A stretch of DNA of 64,000 nt, taken from positions 69,399 to 133,398 of the forward strand of contig JBDKVB010000017.1 in NCBI GenBank assembly GCA_039679385.1, written 5' to 3'. This document shows, piece after piece, positions 1-8,712 of this stretch (positions are counted from its first letter, which is position 1; every line of letters begins with the position of its first letter). This stretch comes from Armatimonadia bacterium. Lineage in GTDB: Bacteria; Armatimonadota; Zipacnadia; Zipacnadales; JABUFB01. Both the position numbers and the translations under genes were made by a program. A model generated the notes under the pieces. The model was not told the DNA's origin. It did no database searches and saw only the letters and a list, made by a program, of their open reading frames with translations.

Positions 1-321
1 GGAACGTCATGGCTCACCAGGCGCTCCACTACAATGAGGATGACCACCCCGTGAGCTCGGCTGGGATTGCGCTCCTGAGCAGGTCGTGGTAGGTGCCACG
101 GCCCTTCCGCGCCCCGGCCTGAGCCCTTGGCGACTTCGGTCCTGCCCCATCCCGGCAACACATCCCCCGCAAGGTTGAAACGCCCCGGCAGTTGGGGTAA
201 GCTAAGGGGCTGCCGGTATCAGGTGGCGGTGTGCCTTCATGCAGGCCGCCGGTGATGGCCGGCACCCGGGCTTGTGCGTTGTTGGGCCGGGCGAGACCAC
301 CGAGAAGAGGGAGTCTTCATC
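1..321. other. Left-edge stretch without a convincing gene
   Basis: No complete gene is visible before the aminotransferase start at 322. An open frame runs in from the edge on the plus strand and stops at 92. It could be the last 29 codons of an upstream gene, but it is too short to identify. The rest shows no tRNA, clear hairpin terminator or strong promoter. The last 20 bases hold the ribosome binding site of the next gene. Confidence 0.4.
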
Positions 322-1701
322 ATGGCCGATCGTGCGTTTCCGCTGGATCCCCAGACCGTTCCAGAGGTCAATACGAAGTACCGCCGCATCCAGACGCAAA
401 TCCCGGTCCCCGAGTCGCTGCCGACCCTGCAGCGTCTGCGCGAATACGAGCCCAGGTCGATGTCCGGTCAGCCGCCGATTGTATGGGACCACGCCAAGGG
501 CGTGCAGGTTTTCGACAAGTGGGGCAACATGTGGCTCGACTTCAGCTCCGGCGTCCTGGTCACCAATGCCGGGCACAGCCACCCCAAGGTCATCGAGGCG
601 CTGACCAACCAGGTCCAGCACGGCCTCCTCCACCACTACTGCTTCCCGGCAGAACCGCGGTCTCTGCTGGCTGAGAAGCTCGTGCAGCTCACTCCGCCGT
701 CCATGGGCAAGGCCTTCCTGCTCACCACCGGCGCCGAGTCCACCGAGTGCGCCATCAAGCTCATGCGCACTCATGGCGTGTCCAAGGGCGGCCCGCGCAA
801 GAGCGTCATCGTCACCTTCGACAACGCCTTCCACGGCCGGACCATGGGCGCCCAGATGGCCGGTGGCATGCCCGCCGGGAAATCCTGGATCATCAACCTC
901 GACCCGGGCATGGTGCAGGTGCCGTACCCGGAGGGTTTCCGCTGCACCGACACCTCCTTCGACTACTTCCTCAAGTGCCTCGCCGACAAGGGCATCAGCG
1001 CCGATCAGATCGCCGGCGTCATGAGCGAGACCTACCAGGGCGTGAACGCCGCCTTTGCGCCGCCGGAGTACTTCCAGGCCATGCGCAAGTGGGCCGATGA
1101 GAACGACATCCTCATCACGATGGACGAAGTGCAGGCAGGCTTCGGTCGCTGTGGCACCTGGTTCGGCTTCGAGCACTACGGCATGGTTCCCGACCTGATC
1201 TGCTGCGCCAAGGGTCTCGGCGACGGGCTGCCCATCAGCGCCGTCATCGGCCGCACCGACGTCATGGACCAGTACGCACCGGGCTCCATGACCAGCACGC
1301 ATACCGGCAACCCGCTGTGCTGCGTCGCCGCGCTGGCCAGCATCCAGGCCATCGAGGAGGAAGGGCTTGTCGAGAACTCGGCGCGCATGGGCGAGGTCCT
1401 GCTCAAGGCCATGCTGCCGCTCAAGGACAAGTACGCACCGCAGGTGGGGATCGTCCAGGGCAAGGGCCTCGTGGCAGCAATCCAGTTCACGATGCCGGGC
1501 ACCACTGACCCCAATCCCGATCTGACCTTCGACGTGACCAAGGCCTGCATCGAGAAGGGGCTCATGCTCTTCGCGCCGGTAGGCGTCGGCGGGTGCGCCA
1601 TCAAGATGAACCCGCCGCTGTGCATCACCGAGGATGCAGTCCTCGAGGGCGTAAGCGTACTGGACGAGGCCATCGGCGAGGCCCTGGCGGCACGCAAGTA
1701 G
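322..1701 (+). CDS. Class III PLP-dependent aminotransferase (4-aminobutyrate aminotransferase-like)
   Basis: A 459-residue fold-type I aminotransferase that would move an amino group from an omega-amino donor to a 2-oxoacid in the cytoplasm. The PLP lysine is K297, in the context CCAKGLGDGLP. The MDEVQAGFGR block supplies the Asp and Gln that contact the cofactor ring and hydroxyl, and a TTGAESTE phosphate-binding segment is present. The start at ATG 322 follows AGAGGGAG at 8 bases; a GTG 48 bases earlier would add a non-family-like leader. The family also includes acetylornithine, ornithine and taurine aminotransferases. Length and motifs fit the GABA group best, but substrate is not readable from sequence. 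It is monocistronic, with a strong terminator 35 bases after the stop. Confidence 0.88.
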   Translation: MADRAFPLDPQTVPEVNTKYRRIQTQIPVPESLPTLQRLREYEPRSMSGQPPIVWDHAKGVQVFDKWGNMWLDFSSGVLVTNAGHSHPKVIEALTNQVQHGLLHHYCFPAEPRSLLAEKLVQLTPPSMGKAFLLTTGAESTECAIKLMRTHGVSKGGPRKSVIVTFDNAFHGRTMGAQMAGGMPAGKSWIINLDPGMVQVPYPEGFRCTDTSFDYFLKCLADKGISADQIAGVMSETYQGVNAAFAPPEYFQAMRKWADENDILITMDEVQAGFGRCGTWFGFEHYGMVPDLICCAKGLGDGLPISAVIGRTDVMDQYAPGSMTSTHTGNPLCCVAALASIQAIEEEGLVENSARMGEVLLKAMLPLKDKYAPQVGIVQGKGLVAAIQFTMPGTTDPNPDLTFDVTKACIEKGLMLFAPVGVGGCAIKMNPPLCITEDAVLEGVSVLDEAIGEALAARK

Positions 1702-1736
1702 GCTCCGGGCAACGCCGAAAGGCAGTCACCAGAACC

Positions 1737-1777
1737 ACACAGGCCCAGGCAGACTGTCTGCCTGGGCCTGTGTTTTG
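1737..1777 (+). terminator. Rho-independent terminator after the aminotransferase gene
   Basis: A perfect 17-bp stem (1737-1753 with 1757-1773) with a 3-base loop is followed by a short T run (TTTTG). It lies 35 bases after the aminotransferase stop. The stem could also act on the minus strand at the end of the convergent CBS gene. Confidence 0.85.
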
Positions 1778-1811
1778 TGCGAGAGGAGCGCTGCCTCGGG
1801 CGGCTGCTCAC

Positions 1812-2264
1812 TTAGTCCAGCGACCGGCCCTCGGCGATCGCTTTGATGATGTCGGCGCGCGAAATGAGCCCGACGATCGTCTTGCCCTCCACGATGGGGA
1901 CGCGCTTGATGCCCCTGTCGTGCATGACCTTGGCGATCTCGGCCACGGCCTCTTCCGGCCCGAAGCTCACGACCTTCTTGGTCATGACGTCCTCGACCAG
2001 GAGGCCACGCCACTCCGCGTCCTCCTGCACCATCCTGTCGGGCTCAATCCACAGTCCGTAGAGCGCGGTCTTGACCTTCGGTGGCTGGATCTTCGTAATC
2101 ATCAGCAGGTCACGCTCGGTGATGATCCCGATCAGCTCGTCGGCATCGTTCACCACGGGCATCCCGCTGATGTTGTGATGAGCCATGATCTGCACGGCAT
2201 GCGCGGCCCGGTCGTCATGACGAATCGCAAGAACATGGGTTGTCATGATGTCTTTTGCCTTCAT
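1812..2264 (-). CDS. Tandem CBS-domain protein
   Basis: A 150-residue cytoplasmic protein made of two CBS modules and nothing else. The first spans about residues 5-60 and contains NISGMPVVND and IITERDL; the second spans about 88-145 and contains GIKRVPIVEG and GLISRADI. Paired CBS modules form a Bateman fold that usually binds adenine nucleotides and regulates a partner. No catalytic or DNA-binding domain is attached, so the partner is unknown. The start is supported by AAGGAG 8 bases upstream. It lies downstream of the large S55 gene on the same strand, separated by 123 bases with no clear promoter. The N-terminal KAKDIMT motif is typical of stand-alone CBS-pair proteins. Confidence 0.88.
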   Translation of the reverse strand: MKAKDIMTTHVLAIRHDDRAAHAVQIMAHHNISGMPVVNDADELIGIITERDLLMITKIQPPKVKTALYGLWIEPDRMVQEDAEWRGLLVEDVMTKKVVSFGPEEAVAEIAKVMHDRGIKRVPIVEGKTIVGLISRADIIKAIAEGRSLD

Positions 2265-2387
2265 ACCGAGACTCCTTGCTGGTGATGGCGGTCTGCTTCG
2301 CTTACCGGAAAAGGATCGCTACAGCAACCATCCTAACAAAGGGATCTTAGCGGCAGGTTAAGACAAGGACGTGCTGCCGCGCGCAAC

Positions 2388-5300
2388 TCAGGGCGTGGCA
2401 GGCTTGGCAGGCGGTGTCGCGGGCTTGCCGCTCTTTGAGTTCGTTGTGGTGCCCTTGTCCGACTTCTCGGTTTTGTCGGTCTTCTCGGCCTCGCCTGTCT
2501 TCGCCGAGAGCTTCACAGTCTGATCGGTGACGTTCCCGGCTGCGTCGCGAGCCCGGATGAGGATCTCGGTGACGCTGGACTTCAGCGGCGGCGTCACCAG
2601 CAGGAACTTCTCGTACCGCCAGTCATAGATGCCGTCATCGAGGCGGACAGCTCGCCACAGGGTCTCGCCCTTGGGCGCCCAACTAAGGTTGGTAATCCGA
2701 CTGGTGGCATCGAGGGCAAAGCCCGTGAGGGCCCAACCACCGTCGGTCTGCTGCGAGGGACCGGTGATGATCTGCACCTCGGGCGCCTTGTTGTCAAGGA
2801 TGACGTTCGCTACGTCCACCGTGACCGAGCGCGAGCCGGTCGGGTTCGAGAGGCTGTCATCGGCAATCACCCGCAGGTCATAGATGCCGTCGGCAACGCT
2901 CTTGGTGTCCCACTCGTACTCCGTCTCGGTGATGTTCTCCTTGAGGACCTTGAAGTCGCGCTCACCCCGCAGGCGGTACAACACGCGGGCCTGGAGCTTG
3001 TCCTTGTCGGCGTCCTCCATCTTCCACTGGATCTTCGCCTTGCCGCTGATGGCGCTGCCCTCTGCCGGCTTCACGTCCTTGAGCGTCGGCTCCTGGTTGG
3101 CGGGCAGGTACGAGATCCGCAGCCAGTCCAGTAGCGGGACAGCCTGCCCGGCGGCCTTGGTCATCTCGACGCGGTACTGTAGGTACTGGCCGGCGGAGGC
3201 CGAGACCTTCTCGCGTCCGGGCTCAGCCAGCGCGACCGACCACGGGCTCCAACTTGGATCCCTGGGGTCGCCGCTGTTGCCGGCGCGAACCTGCAGCACA
3301 GTTCCCGTCCCCGGAGGCGTCACGCCCTGCCAGTCGACTCTCCCCCACTGCGACGGGCGCTTGCTGTCGAAGATTGCGGACAGGTACTCGCCCTTGCCGG
3401 GCGCCGAGGTGTCGGCGGACATGACCACACCGGGACTGGAGAGTGCAACATAGAGGGCAGTGCCGTTGCCCCACAACCGCGCTGCCTGGCAGCCGTCCTT
3501 CTTGAGGACCACCGAACGCGCTTTGGCGCTGATGAGCTCGAAGACCTGCGCGTTGTCATCCGACCCGGCAAACAGGCGGTCGCCAACCTGCGCCAGCGAC
3601 AGGATGCCGGTGCTGCTGTTGTCGTACCAGGTCGTGAGGCTGCCGTCGGGCCTCAGCGCGACGACCTTGCCCTGGGGTGCGGTCGAGGCAAGGACCGTGC
3701 CGTCTTCGCCGCTCACGAGTCCGGTGATGTCGTTGTCGGCGGCTTCCCACAGGCAGGTCAGGTTGTGGGCTGCATCCAGCCGGTAGACTGCGCCCCGTTT
3801 CGCGGTACCGATGTACAGATCGTCCTTCACACGCAGGAGCCGCAGGGCATGGCCCTGGCGCAGCTCGACGACCTTCTCCAGCTTGCCGTCGAGCGTGAGG
3901 CGCCACACCTTCGCATCAGGACCGGTCCCAACATAGAAGCCACCACTGCCGTCCGGGATGATGTCCCAGACGTAGTCGGCGTCGACCTTGCACAGCTCTT
4001 TGCCCTTGCCCTCAGCCTCCACGCGGAAGATACGTCCCTGAGGCATGGTCCCGACCAGCAAGCCGCACGCACCGTCATCGCACAGGGCCGAGATGCCAAA
4101 CTGACCGGGGTTATAGAACACCTTCGGTGTCCCGTTCTCGAGCCGGTAGACGATTCCGGGGTCGGAGGTGCCCGCGTAGACCTGGTCGGCAGACCCGGCC
4201 AGCGCGGTCAGGTAGAGCTCACTGAACTTTGTGGGCTTGGCCCACTCGGGAGCCAGTTGCAGAGCCCCGTCGCTGCGGATTGCCAGGCCCTTCGACTCAC
4301 CGGCAGTGAAGTCGGACTCGGAGGTCTGCGACCAGAAGGAAGGCCCGCGAGCGACCGCTCCCTCCTTCTTGTCGGTGGTGGTCTCCTCCTCTTCGGGAGG
4401 CGCTTCCTCCTCTTCCGCAGCAGCCTCCTCTTCGCTGGTCTTGGTATCCTTCGTAGCGGTCTCAGAGGAAGGCTTCTCATCCTTCTTCTTGCCCGTCTCG
4501 CCGTCCGTGGGCCCGGCCTGAACCGGCCTTGATCCAAGGCTCGGCGTGAAGGCCGAGTGCGCCCAGGCGAGGCTCGCGGGAACGCCCCTGGGCAGCCGTG
4601 CGGCGATGTCCTCCTCGTCAGTCTCGTCCGGCGGCAAGGGGCGACTGCCGGGTGTGCTGCCCTTGACCTGGTGCCCGAAGCGGTCTTCCGAGGGCAGAGT
4701 CAGCGAGGCGCCGCCGAAGAGAACCCAGGGCACGTCGAGCGTCTTGGAGACCTCCACGCCGCCGCGGGTCAGGTCGGTCCGCTGAGCGTTCTCGAGGAGC
4801 GACTTGAGGGAGTTCGGGAGCCAGAACAGCTTCGTCCCGTCGACCGAGAGGTCGCGAGTAGCGATCCCGGCACAGGCGAAGAGCTGGTTACCGCGCTCCT
4901 GGCCCTCGTAGACCTTGATGAAGTCGTCGAGGCTGTAGAAGGTGGGAGGCATGACTCCGGCACGCGACCGGGTGCGCATCGCGTCTGTGCCACCGGACAC
5001 CGCGAACCGCACCGCGGACTTCTCCAGTCCCAGCGGGATGGGAAGCGTGATGGTCTTCTCGACAAGCTCCCCGTCCTGCGGCCGAATCCTGACGTGCAAG
5101 GTGACTTCCTCGCCCGCCTTCGCCACCGTCTGATCGGCGTAGATCTCCTCAATCGCCGCGGCATCCTGGGCCTTGCTGAGCGTCGCCTCGTACTCACAGG
5201 AGGCGATGTCCTGCGACCGCCAGCGGTTCTGAGTCAGTATCCCGCAGCCTTCCAGCACTCCACCGATGGCGATGGACATCGGATCGCCCTCGTTGTAGTA

Positions 5301-6512
5301 CAGGTCCTCGCGCGAGATCGCGTCGCCCTTCGTTCCCTTGATCTGCGTCTTGAGCCGCACCATTCCCTTGCCCGAGGCGTTGTACGCGGACTCCACGGCG
5401 GAGAGGGCGCAGGTCGCCAGCAGCGCAGGCGTCAGATCCTCGTTGCGGATCATCTCGACGTGATAGGTCTTCGTGCGCTGGCGGGTCTCGTCGGTGATCT
5501 TGAAGCTCGCCGGTACGCGGGCCGAGGTCGGTCCAAGAGCCCCGCCGACTGCCCAGGGACGGTCGGTCTTCAGCGCCCCGATCTCCTTCATCGGGCTCAT
5601 GACCTTGTCGGTGCGGCTATACCGGGGAATGAAGTCATGCACCCAGGCGGTGGTCAGTGGAACATCCACCGTCCCCATCTCAAACAGCGGGTGCCCGAAG
5701 CCGAGGAGACTGTCGCCCTTGCGGTAGGTGACCGTTCCGCCGGTGCTGATGTCGAAATCGCCCCAGGCCAGCAGCGCCCCGAAGGCAGCGCCCGCAGTCA
5801 GCTCCACCGGCACGGGCTTCTGCGTGATCCCCGGGGCCGCCATGGGCTCCAGGTTGCGACCGGGAAGGCGGTCCTTGAGGAACCGCAGCGCCGCTTCGGG
5901 CAGGCCGGCGCAGTACAGCGGCTCGGCCACCGGATACATGAGCAGCGTGTGGTCGTCCGCGAAGAGCGCCTGTGATTGCTCCCGTGACACGACCCGCACA
6001 GCCCTGATCTTGTGCCCCACGACGGCCAGGGCGCCGTCACGAGTCGAGAACTGCGCACCCACCTTGGGCGCGGGCGCCACGGTCTGTGCCGGAGTGGGAG
6101 TGCCCAGCGCATCGAGCATCGAGTCGATGGCGGTGATCCCGCACATGGCCTCGCGTGGGAAGTCCCAGCCGTAGGCCGTGGCTCCGATCAGGCGACCGTT
6201 GATGTAGACCGGGCTACCGGACATGCCGCCGATGATCCCCGTCCTGCGCTCGACACAGGGGCCGTCGAGGATCTTGGCCAAGATCAGGTCCTCGCCCAGA
6301 TTCCACTTCTCCAGCACCCCGACGATCTCAAGATGGAACTCGGTGATCGTCACGCCGGAGAAGACGGTCTTTCCGACGGCCTTCATCCCGGGCTGAATCT
6401 CCGAGGTCGGCATCATGGTCTGCGGGTCGAAGTACGGCGACAACGCACCGGCCGGGGCCATCGAGGACAGGGCGAAGGCCAGCATGCACAGTGCGCGAGT
6501 TCGTAGGCTCAT
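2388..6512 (-). CDS. Giant exported SpoIVB-type (S55) peptidase with beta-propeller and Ig-like C-terminal region
   Basis: A 1374-residue protein with a signal peptide (about residues 1-24). The N-terminal region matches the SpoIVB S55 serine peptidase family. The GGMSGSP motif puts a candidate nucleophile at S98, and H60 in TEFHLEIVGV is a candidate catalytic His. An acidic, low-complexity linker follows (about 670-722, runs of Glu with Lys, Pro and Thr). Next come repeated blades with YAGTSDPG-, YVGTGPD- and YIGTAKRG-like units (about 755-1030), resembling an NHL/WD-type propeller. An Ig-like domain follows (about 1145-1230, with YDLRVIADD), then a Lys/Thr/Pro-rich tail. The start is supported by AAAGGA 8 bases upstream. 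Known SpoIVB proteins are about 430 residues and have a PDZ domain, so this is an unusual architecture. Substrate and activity are unknown. Confidence 0.75.
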   Translation of the reverse strand: MSLRTRALCMLAFALSSMAPAGALSPYFDPQTMMPTSEIQPGMKAVGKTVFSGVTITEFHLEIVGVLEKWNLGEDLILAKILDGPCVERRTGIIGGMSGSPVYINGRLIGATAYGWDFPREAMCGITAIDSMLDALGTPTPAQTVAPAPKVGAQFSTRDGALAVVGHKIRAVRVVSREQSQALFADDHTLLMYPVAEPLYCAGLPEAALRFLKDRLPGRNLEPMAAPGITQKPVPVELTAGAAFGALLAWGDFDISTGGTVTYRKGDSLLGFGHPLFEMGTVDVPLTTAWVHDFIPRYSRTDKVMSPMKEIGALKTDRPWAVGGALGPTSARVPASFKITDETRQRTKTYHVEMIRNEDLTPALLATCALSAVESAYNASGKGMVRLKTQIKGTKGDAISREDLYYNEGDPMSIAIGGVLEGCGILTQNRWRSQDIASCEYEATLSKAQDAAAIEEIYADQTVAKAGEEVTLHVRIRPQDGELVEKTITLPIPLGLEKSAVRFAVSGGTDAMRTRSRAGVMPPTFYSLDDFIKVYEGQERGNQLFACAGIATRDLSVDGTKLFWLPNSLKSLLENAQRTDLTRGGVEVSKTLDVPWVLFGGASLTLPSEDRFGHQVKGSTPGSRPLPPDETDEEDIAARLPRGVPASLAWAHSAFTPSLGSRPVQAGPTDGETGKKKDEKPSSETATKDTKTSEEEAAAEEEEAPPEEEETTTDKKEGAVARGPSFWSQTSESDFTAGESKGLAIRSDGALQLAPEWAKPTKFSELYLTALAGSADQVYAGTSDPGIVYRLENGTPKVFYNPGQFGISALCDDGACGLLVGTMPQGRIFRVEAEGKGKELCKVDADYVWDIIPDGSGGFYVGTGPDAKVWRLTLDGKLEKVVELRQGHALRLLRVKDDLYIGTAKRGAVYRLDAAHNLTCLWEAADNDITGLVSGEDGTVLASTAPQGKVVALRPDGSLTTWYDNSSTGILSLAQVGDRLFAGSDDNAQVFELISAKARSVVLKKDGCQAARLWGNGTALYVALSSPGVVMSADTSAPGKGEYLSAIFDSKRPSQWGRVDWQGVTPPGTGTVLQVRAGNSGDPRDPSWSPWSVALAEPGREKVSASAGQYLQYRVEMTKAAGQAVPLLDWLRISYLPANQEPTLKDVKPAEGSAISGKAKIQWKMEDADKDKLQARVLYRLRGERDFKVLKENITETEYEWDTKSVADGIYDLRVIADDSLSNPTGSRSVTVDVANVILDNKAPEVQIITGPSQQTDGGWALTGFALDATSRITNLSWAPKGETLWRAVRLDDGIYDWRYEKFLLVTPPLKSSVTEILIRARDAAGNVTDQTVKLSAKTGEAEKTDKTEKSDKGTTTNSKSGKPATPPAKPATP

Positions 6513-6766
6513 GAGTGTGTCCTTTCAGCGAAGGAGGAAGAGGGCGACCGCCAGCTATCCTACAACAATCGGACTGCTTGCGTATTCCTCCTTGCCTGTT
6601 CTCTTTCCTGCGGGATCGCCCCTTTTGGGAAGGCAACTCCTCGGCCACGGGGAATAAGCTTGCCCAGCACACACAAGACCGGCGGACGGCTCGCCCGCTG
6701 ATAGCGCACACCTCGATGAGGAGCCGCCGCACCGGTCAGGCCGCATCCAGGGAGGCAAGACCAACC

Positions 6767-7741
6767 ATGACCGAAGTCAGGGCTGCCTTTATCGGCGCCG
6801 GTGGGAATGCCCAGGGACACATGCAGCGTTTCGCCGAAGTGGAAGGTGCACGCATCGTCGCCATCTGCGACCTCGATGAGGCGCGTGCCCAGGAGATGGC
6901 CGGCAAGTACAACGCTGCCGCCTACACCGAACACCATGCGATGCTCGATGCCGTGGACGTCGACGCGGTCTACGTCAGCATCCCGCCCTTCGCCCACACT
7001 GATGCGGAAGTCGTCGCCGCGAACAAGGGCTGTGCCGTCTTTGTCGAGAAGCCCGTGGCCCTGTCGATGGAGAAGGGCTACGAAGTGCTCGAGGCTATCG
7101 AGCGTAACAAAGTGATCTCCTGCGTTGGTTTCCAGCTCCGCCTGCTCGACCCGGTCTGCCGCGCCAAGAAGTGGCTCGCGGACAAGACCATCGGCATGGT
7201 CTCCAGCCATCGCTGGGGAGGCCTTCCGGGCGCCCCCTGGTGGCGAGTGATGAGCAAGTCCGGCGGTCAGCTCACCGAGCAGACGATCCACCAGGTGGAC
7301 ATCATCCGCCTGCTGGCCGGCGACGTCGAGGAGGTCTACGCTCACTATGCACTGCGAACCATGCAGGACGTCGAGGGTCTGGACATCCCCGACTGCCAGG
7401 CGGTGCTGATGAAGTTCCGCTCCGGCGCCCTCGGGACACTCACCACCAGCCCGATGCTGACCAAGGGCGGCGGCCGCAGTGACGTCGTCTTCCTGCTCCG
7501 GGACCAGATCATGACGCTGGGCTTCCAGGGCAACGCCTTGTCACCGGGAGAGGACGCCTGGCTCTGCGCAGCACCGGAGCCGACGCCGAACATCGACGAG
7601 GCCTTCATCGCCGCCATCCGCCAGAAGGACCCATCCCTGGTCGCCTGCACCTACCGCGAAGGCCTCAAGAGTCTCGACGTGGTTCTCGCCGCGACACGAT
7701 CCGCACAGAGCGGCAAGCCCGAAAAGACTGAGATGGGCTAG
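6767..7741 (+). CDS. Gfo/Idh/MocA-family NAD(P)-dependent oxidoreductase
   Basis: A 324-residue cytoplasmic dehydrogenase of the glucose-fructose oxidoreductase/inositol dehydrogenase family. The Rossmann motif GAGGNAQGHM lies at the N-terminus and the family signature EKPVALS near residue 97. The following C-terminal region fits the usual alpha/beta substrate domain. These enzymes oxidise hydroxyls of sugars, cyclitols or related compounds, and the specific substrate is not readable. I chose ATG 6767 because the Rossmann strand begins immediately after it and GGGAGG lies 11 bases upstream; earlier in-frame starts would add about 84 low-complexity residues. It is divergent from the S55 gene. 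Confidence 0.88.
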   Translation: MTEVRAAFIGAGGNAQGHMQRFAEVEGARIVAICDLDEARAQEMAGKYNAAAYTEHHAMLDAVDVDAVYVSIPPFAHTDAEVVAANKGCAVFVEKPVALSMEKGYEVLEAIERNKVISCVGFQLRLLDPVCRAKKWLADKTIGMVSSHRWGGLPGAPWWRVMSKSGGQLTEQTIHQVDIIRLLAGDVEEVYAHYALRTMQDVEGLDIPDCQAVLMKFRSGALGTLTTSPMLTKGGGRSDVVFLLRDQIMTLGFQGNALSPGEDAWLCAAPEPTPNIDEAFIAAIRQKDPSLVACTYREGLKSLDVVLAATRSAQSGKPEKTEMG

Positions 7742-7748
7742 GGAGCGC

Positions 7749-7769
7749 GCAACTGCCCTGAGCAGTTGC
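7749..7769 (+). terminator. Short hairpin after the Gfo/Idh gene
   Basis: An 8-bp perfect stem (GCAACTGC with GCAGTTGC) and a 5-base loop lie 8 bases after the oxidoreductase stop. There is no T run, so termination is uncertain. It lies between that gene and the DUF1848 gene, so it could separate or attenuate the two. Confidence 0.45.
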
Positions 7770-7802
7770 CGCCCCAAGCACCAAACTGCAGCAGGTATCT
7801 GC

Positions 7803-8705
7803 ATGAGCAACATCATCTCCGCCAGCCGTCGCACCGACGTGCCCGCTTTCTACAGCGAGTGGTTCCTGCGACGGCTGGAGGAGGGTTTCTGCGACTACTG
7901 GCAGCCCTTCGCGCATCAGTGGTTCCAGGTCAGCCTGCGGCCGGAAGAGGTCGCAGGGATCGTCCTGTGGACCAAGAACCTGGGGCCGCTGCTGCCGTCT
8001 TTGCCCGCTCTGCGTCAGCGCTATGTGTTCTACGTGCAGTTCACCATCACCGGGCATCCGCCGCAACTGGAGCCGGGAATCGTCCCCACAGCAGAGGCCG
8101 TCGAGCAGTTGCGGCAGGTCTCGCGGCAGTTCGGCCCGGAGGCGGCTGTCTGGCGCTTCGACCCCATCGTCTACACCCAATATGGCGGGCCAACCGAGAC
8201 GCTGGGGCGCTTCGACCGTATCTCCGAGCAGTTGGAGGGCTACACGCGGCGTTGCGTCATCAGCTTCATGTCGCCCTACCGGCGGCAGCAGAAGGCCTTC
8301 GCCCAGGCGGGACTGCAGCACACCGAGCCGACGTCTGCTGAGCGCAGAGAGATGGCGGCCGACCTGGGCGCTCGGGCTCGTGCGCACGGCATGGAGCTCT
8401 CAGCGTGCTGCAATGAGGACGTGCTCGGCGAGATGGTGACCAAGGCTCACTGCGTGGATGCCGACCTGCTGCGTGCCCTCGGGGCCGACCTGCCGCACAA
8501 GGTCTCCCCAGCGCCCTCACGCAAGGGTTGCGGCTGCATGAAGTCCATCGACATCGGCGCCTATGACCTATGTCCGGGTGGCTGCGCCTACTGCTACGCC
8601 AACCAGGACCACGACCTCGCCCGGCGCAACTGGTCGCGTCATAGTCCCCACCATCATGCCCTGGCCGAAGCGACCATCCCCCGGAAGGACCGGGACCTCG
8701 AGTAA
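7803..8705 (+). CDS. DUF1848-family protein with C-terminal Cys cluster
   Basis: A 300-residue protein that begins ISASRRTDVPAFYSEWF, the hallmark of the DUF1848 family. The middle region contains ascending TIM-like elements such as WRFDPIVYT and SFMSPYRR. Cysteines cluster at the C-terminus: GCGCMKS, then CPGGCAYCYAN, a C-x3-C-x2-C arrangement like that used to bind a 4Fe-4S cluster in radical SAM enzymes, here at the opposite end of the protein. Function is unknown for the family. ATG 7803 begins right at the conserved motif, with a weak GCAGG upstream. It converges with the next gene, with 7 bases between stops. Confidence 0.8.
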   Translation: MSNIISASRRTDVPAFYSEWFLRRLEEGFCDYWQPFAHQWFQVSLRPEEVAGIVLWTKNLGPLLPSLPALRQRYVFYVQFTITGHPPQLEPGIVPTAEAVEQLRQVSRQFGPEAAVWRFDPIVYTQYGGPTETLGRFDRISEQLEGYTRRCVISFMSPYRRQQKAFAQAGLQHTEPTSAERREMAADLGARARAHGMELSACCNEDVLGEMVTKAHCVDADLLRALGADLPHKVSPAPSRKGCGCMKSIDIGAYDLCPGGCAYCYANQDHDLARRNWSRHSPHHHALAEATIPRKDRDLE

Positions 8706-8712
8706 CTCCTCC

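Noticed and set aside
4557-5975. Long plus-strand open frame inside the S55 gene
   Set aside because: It is the antisense of a recognised protein, with odd composition (His, Arg, Gly rich) and no motifs.
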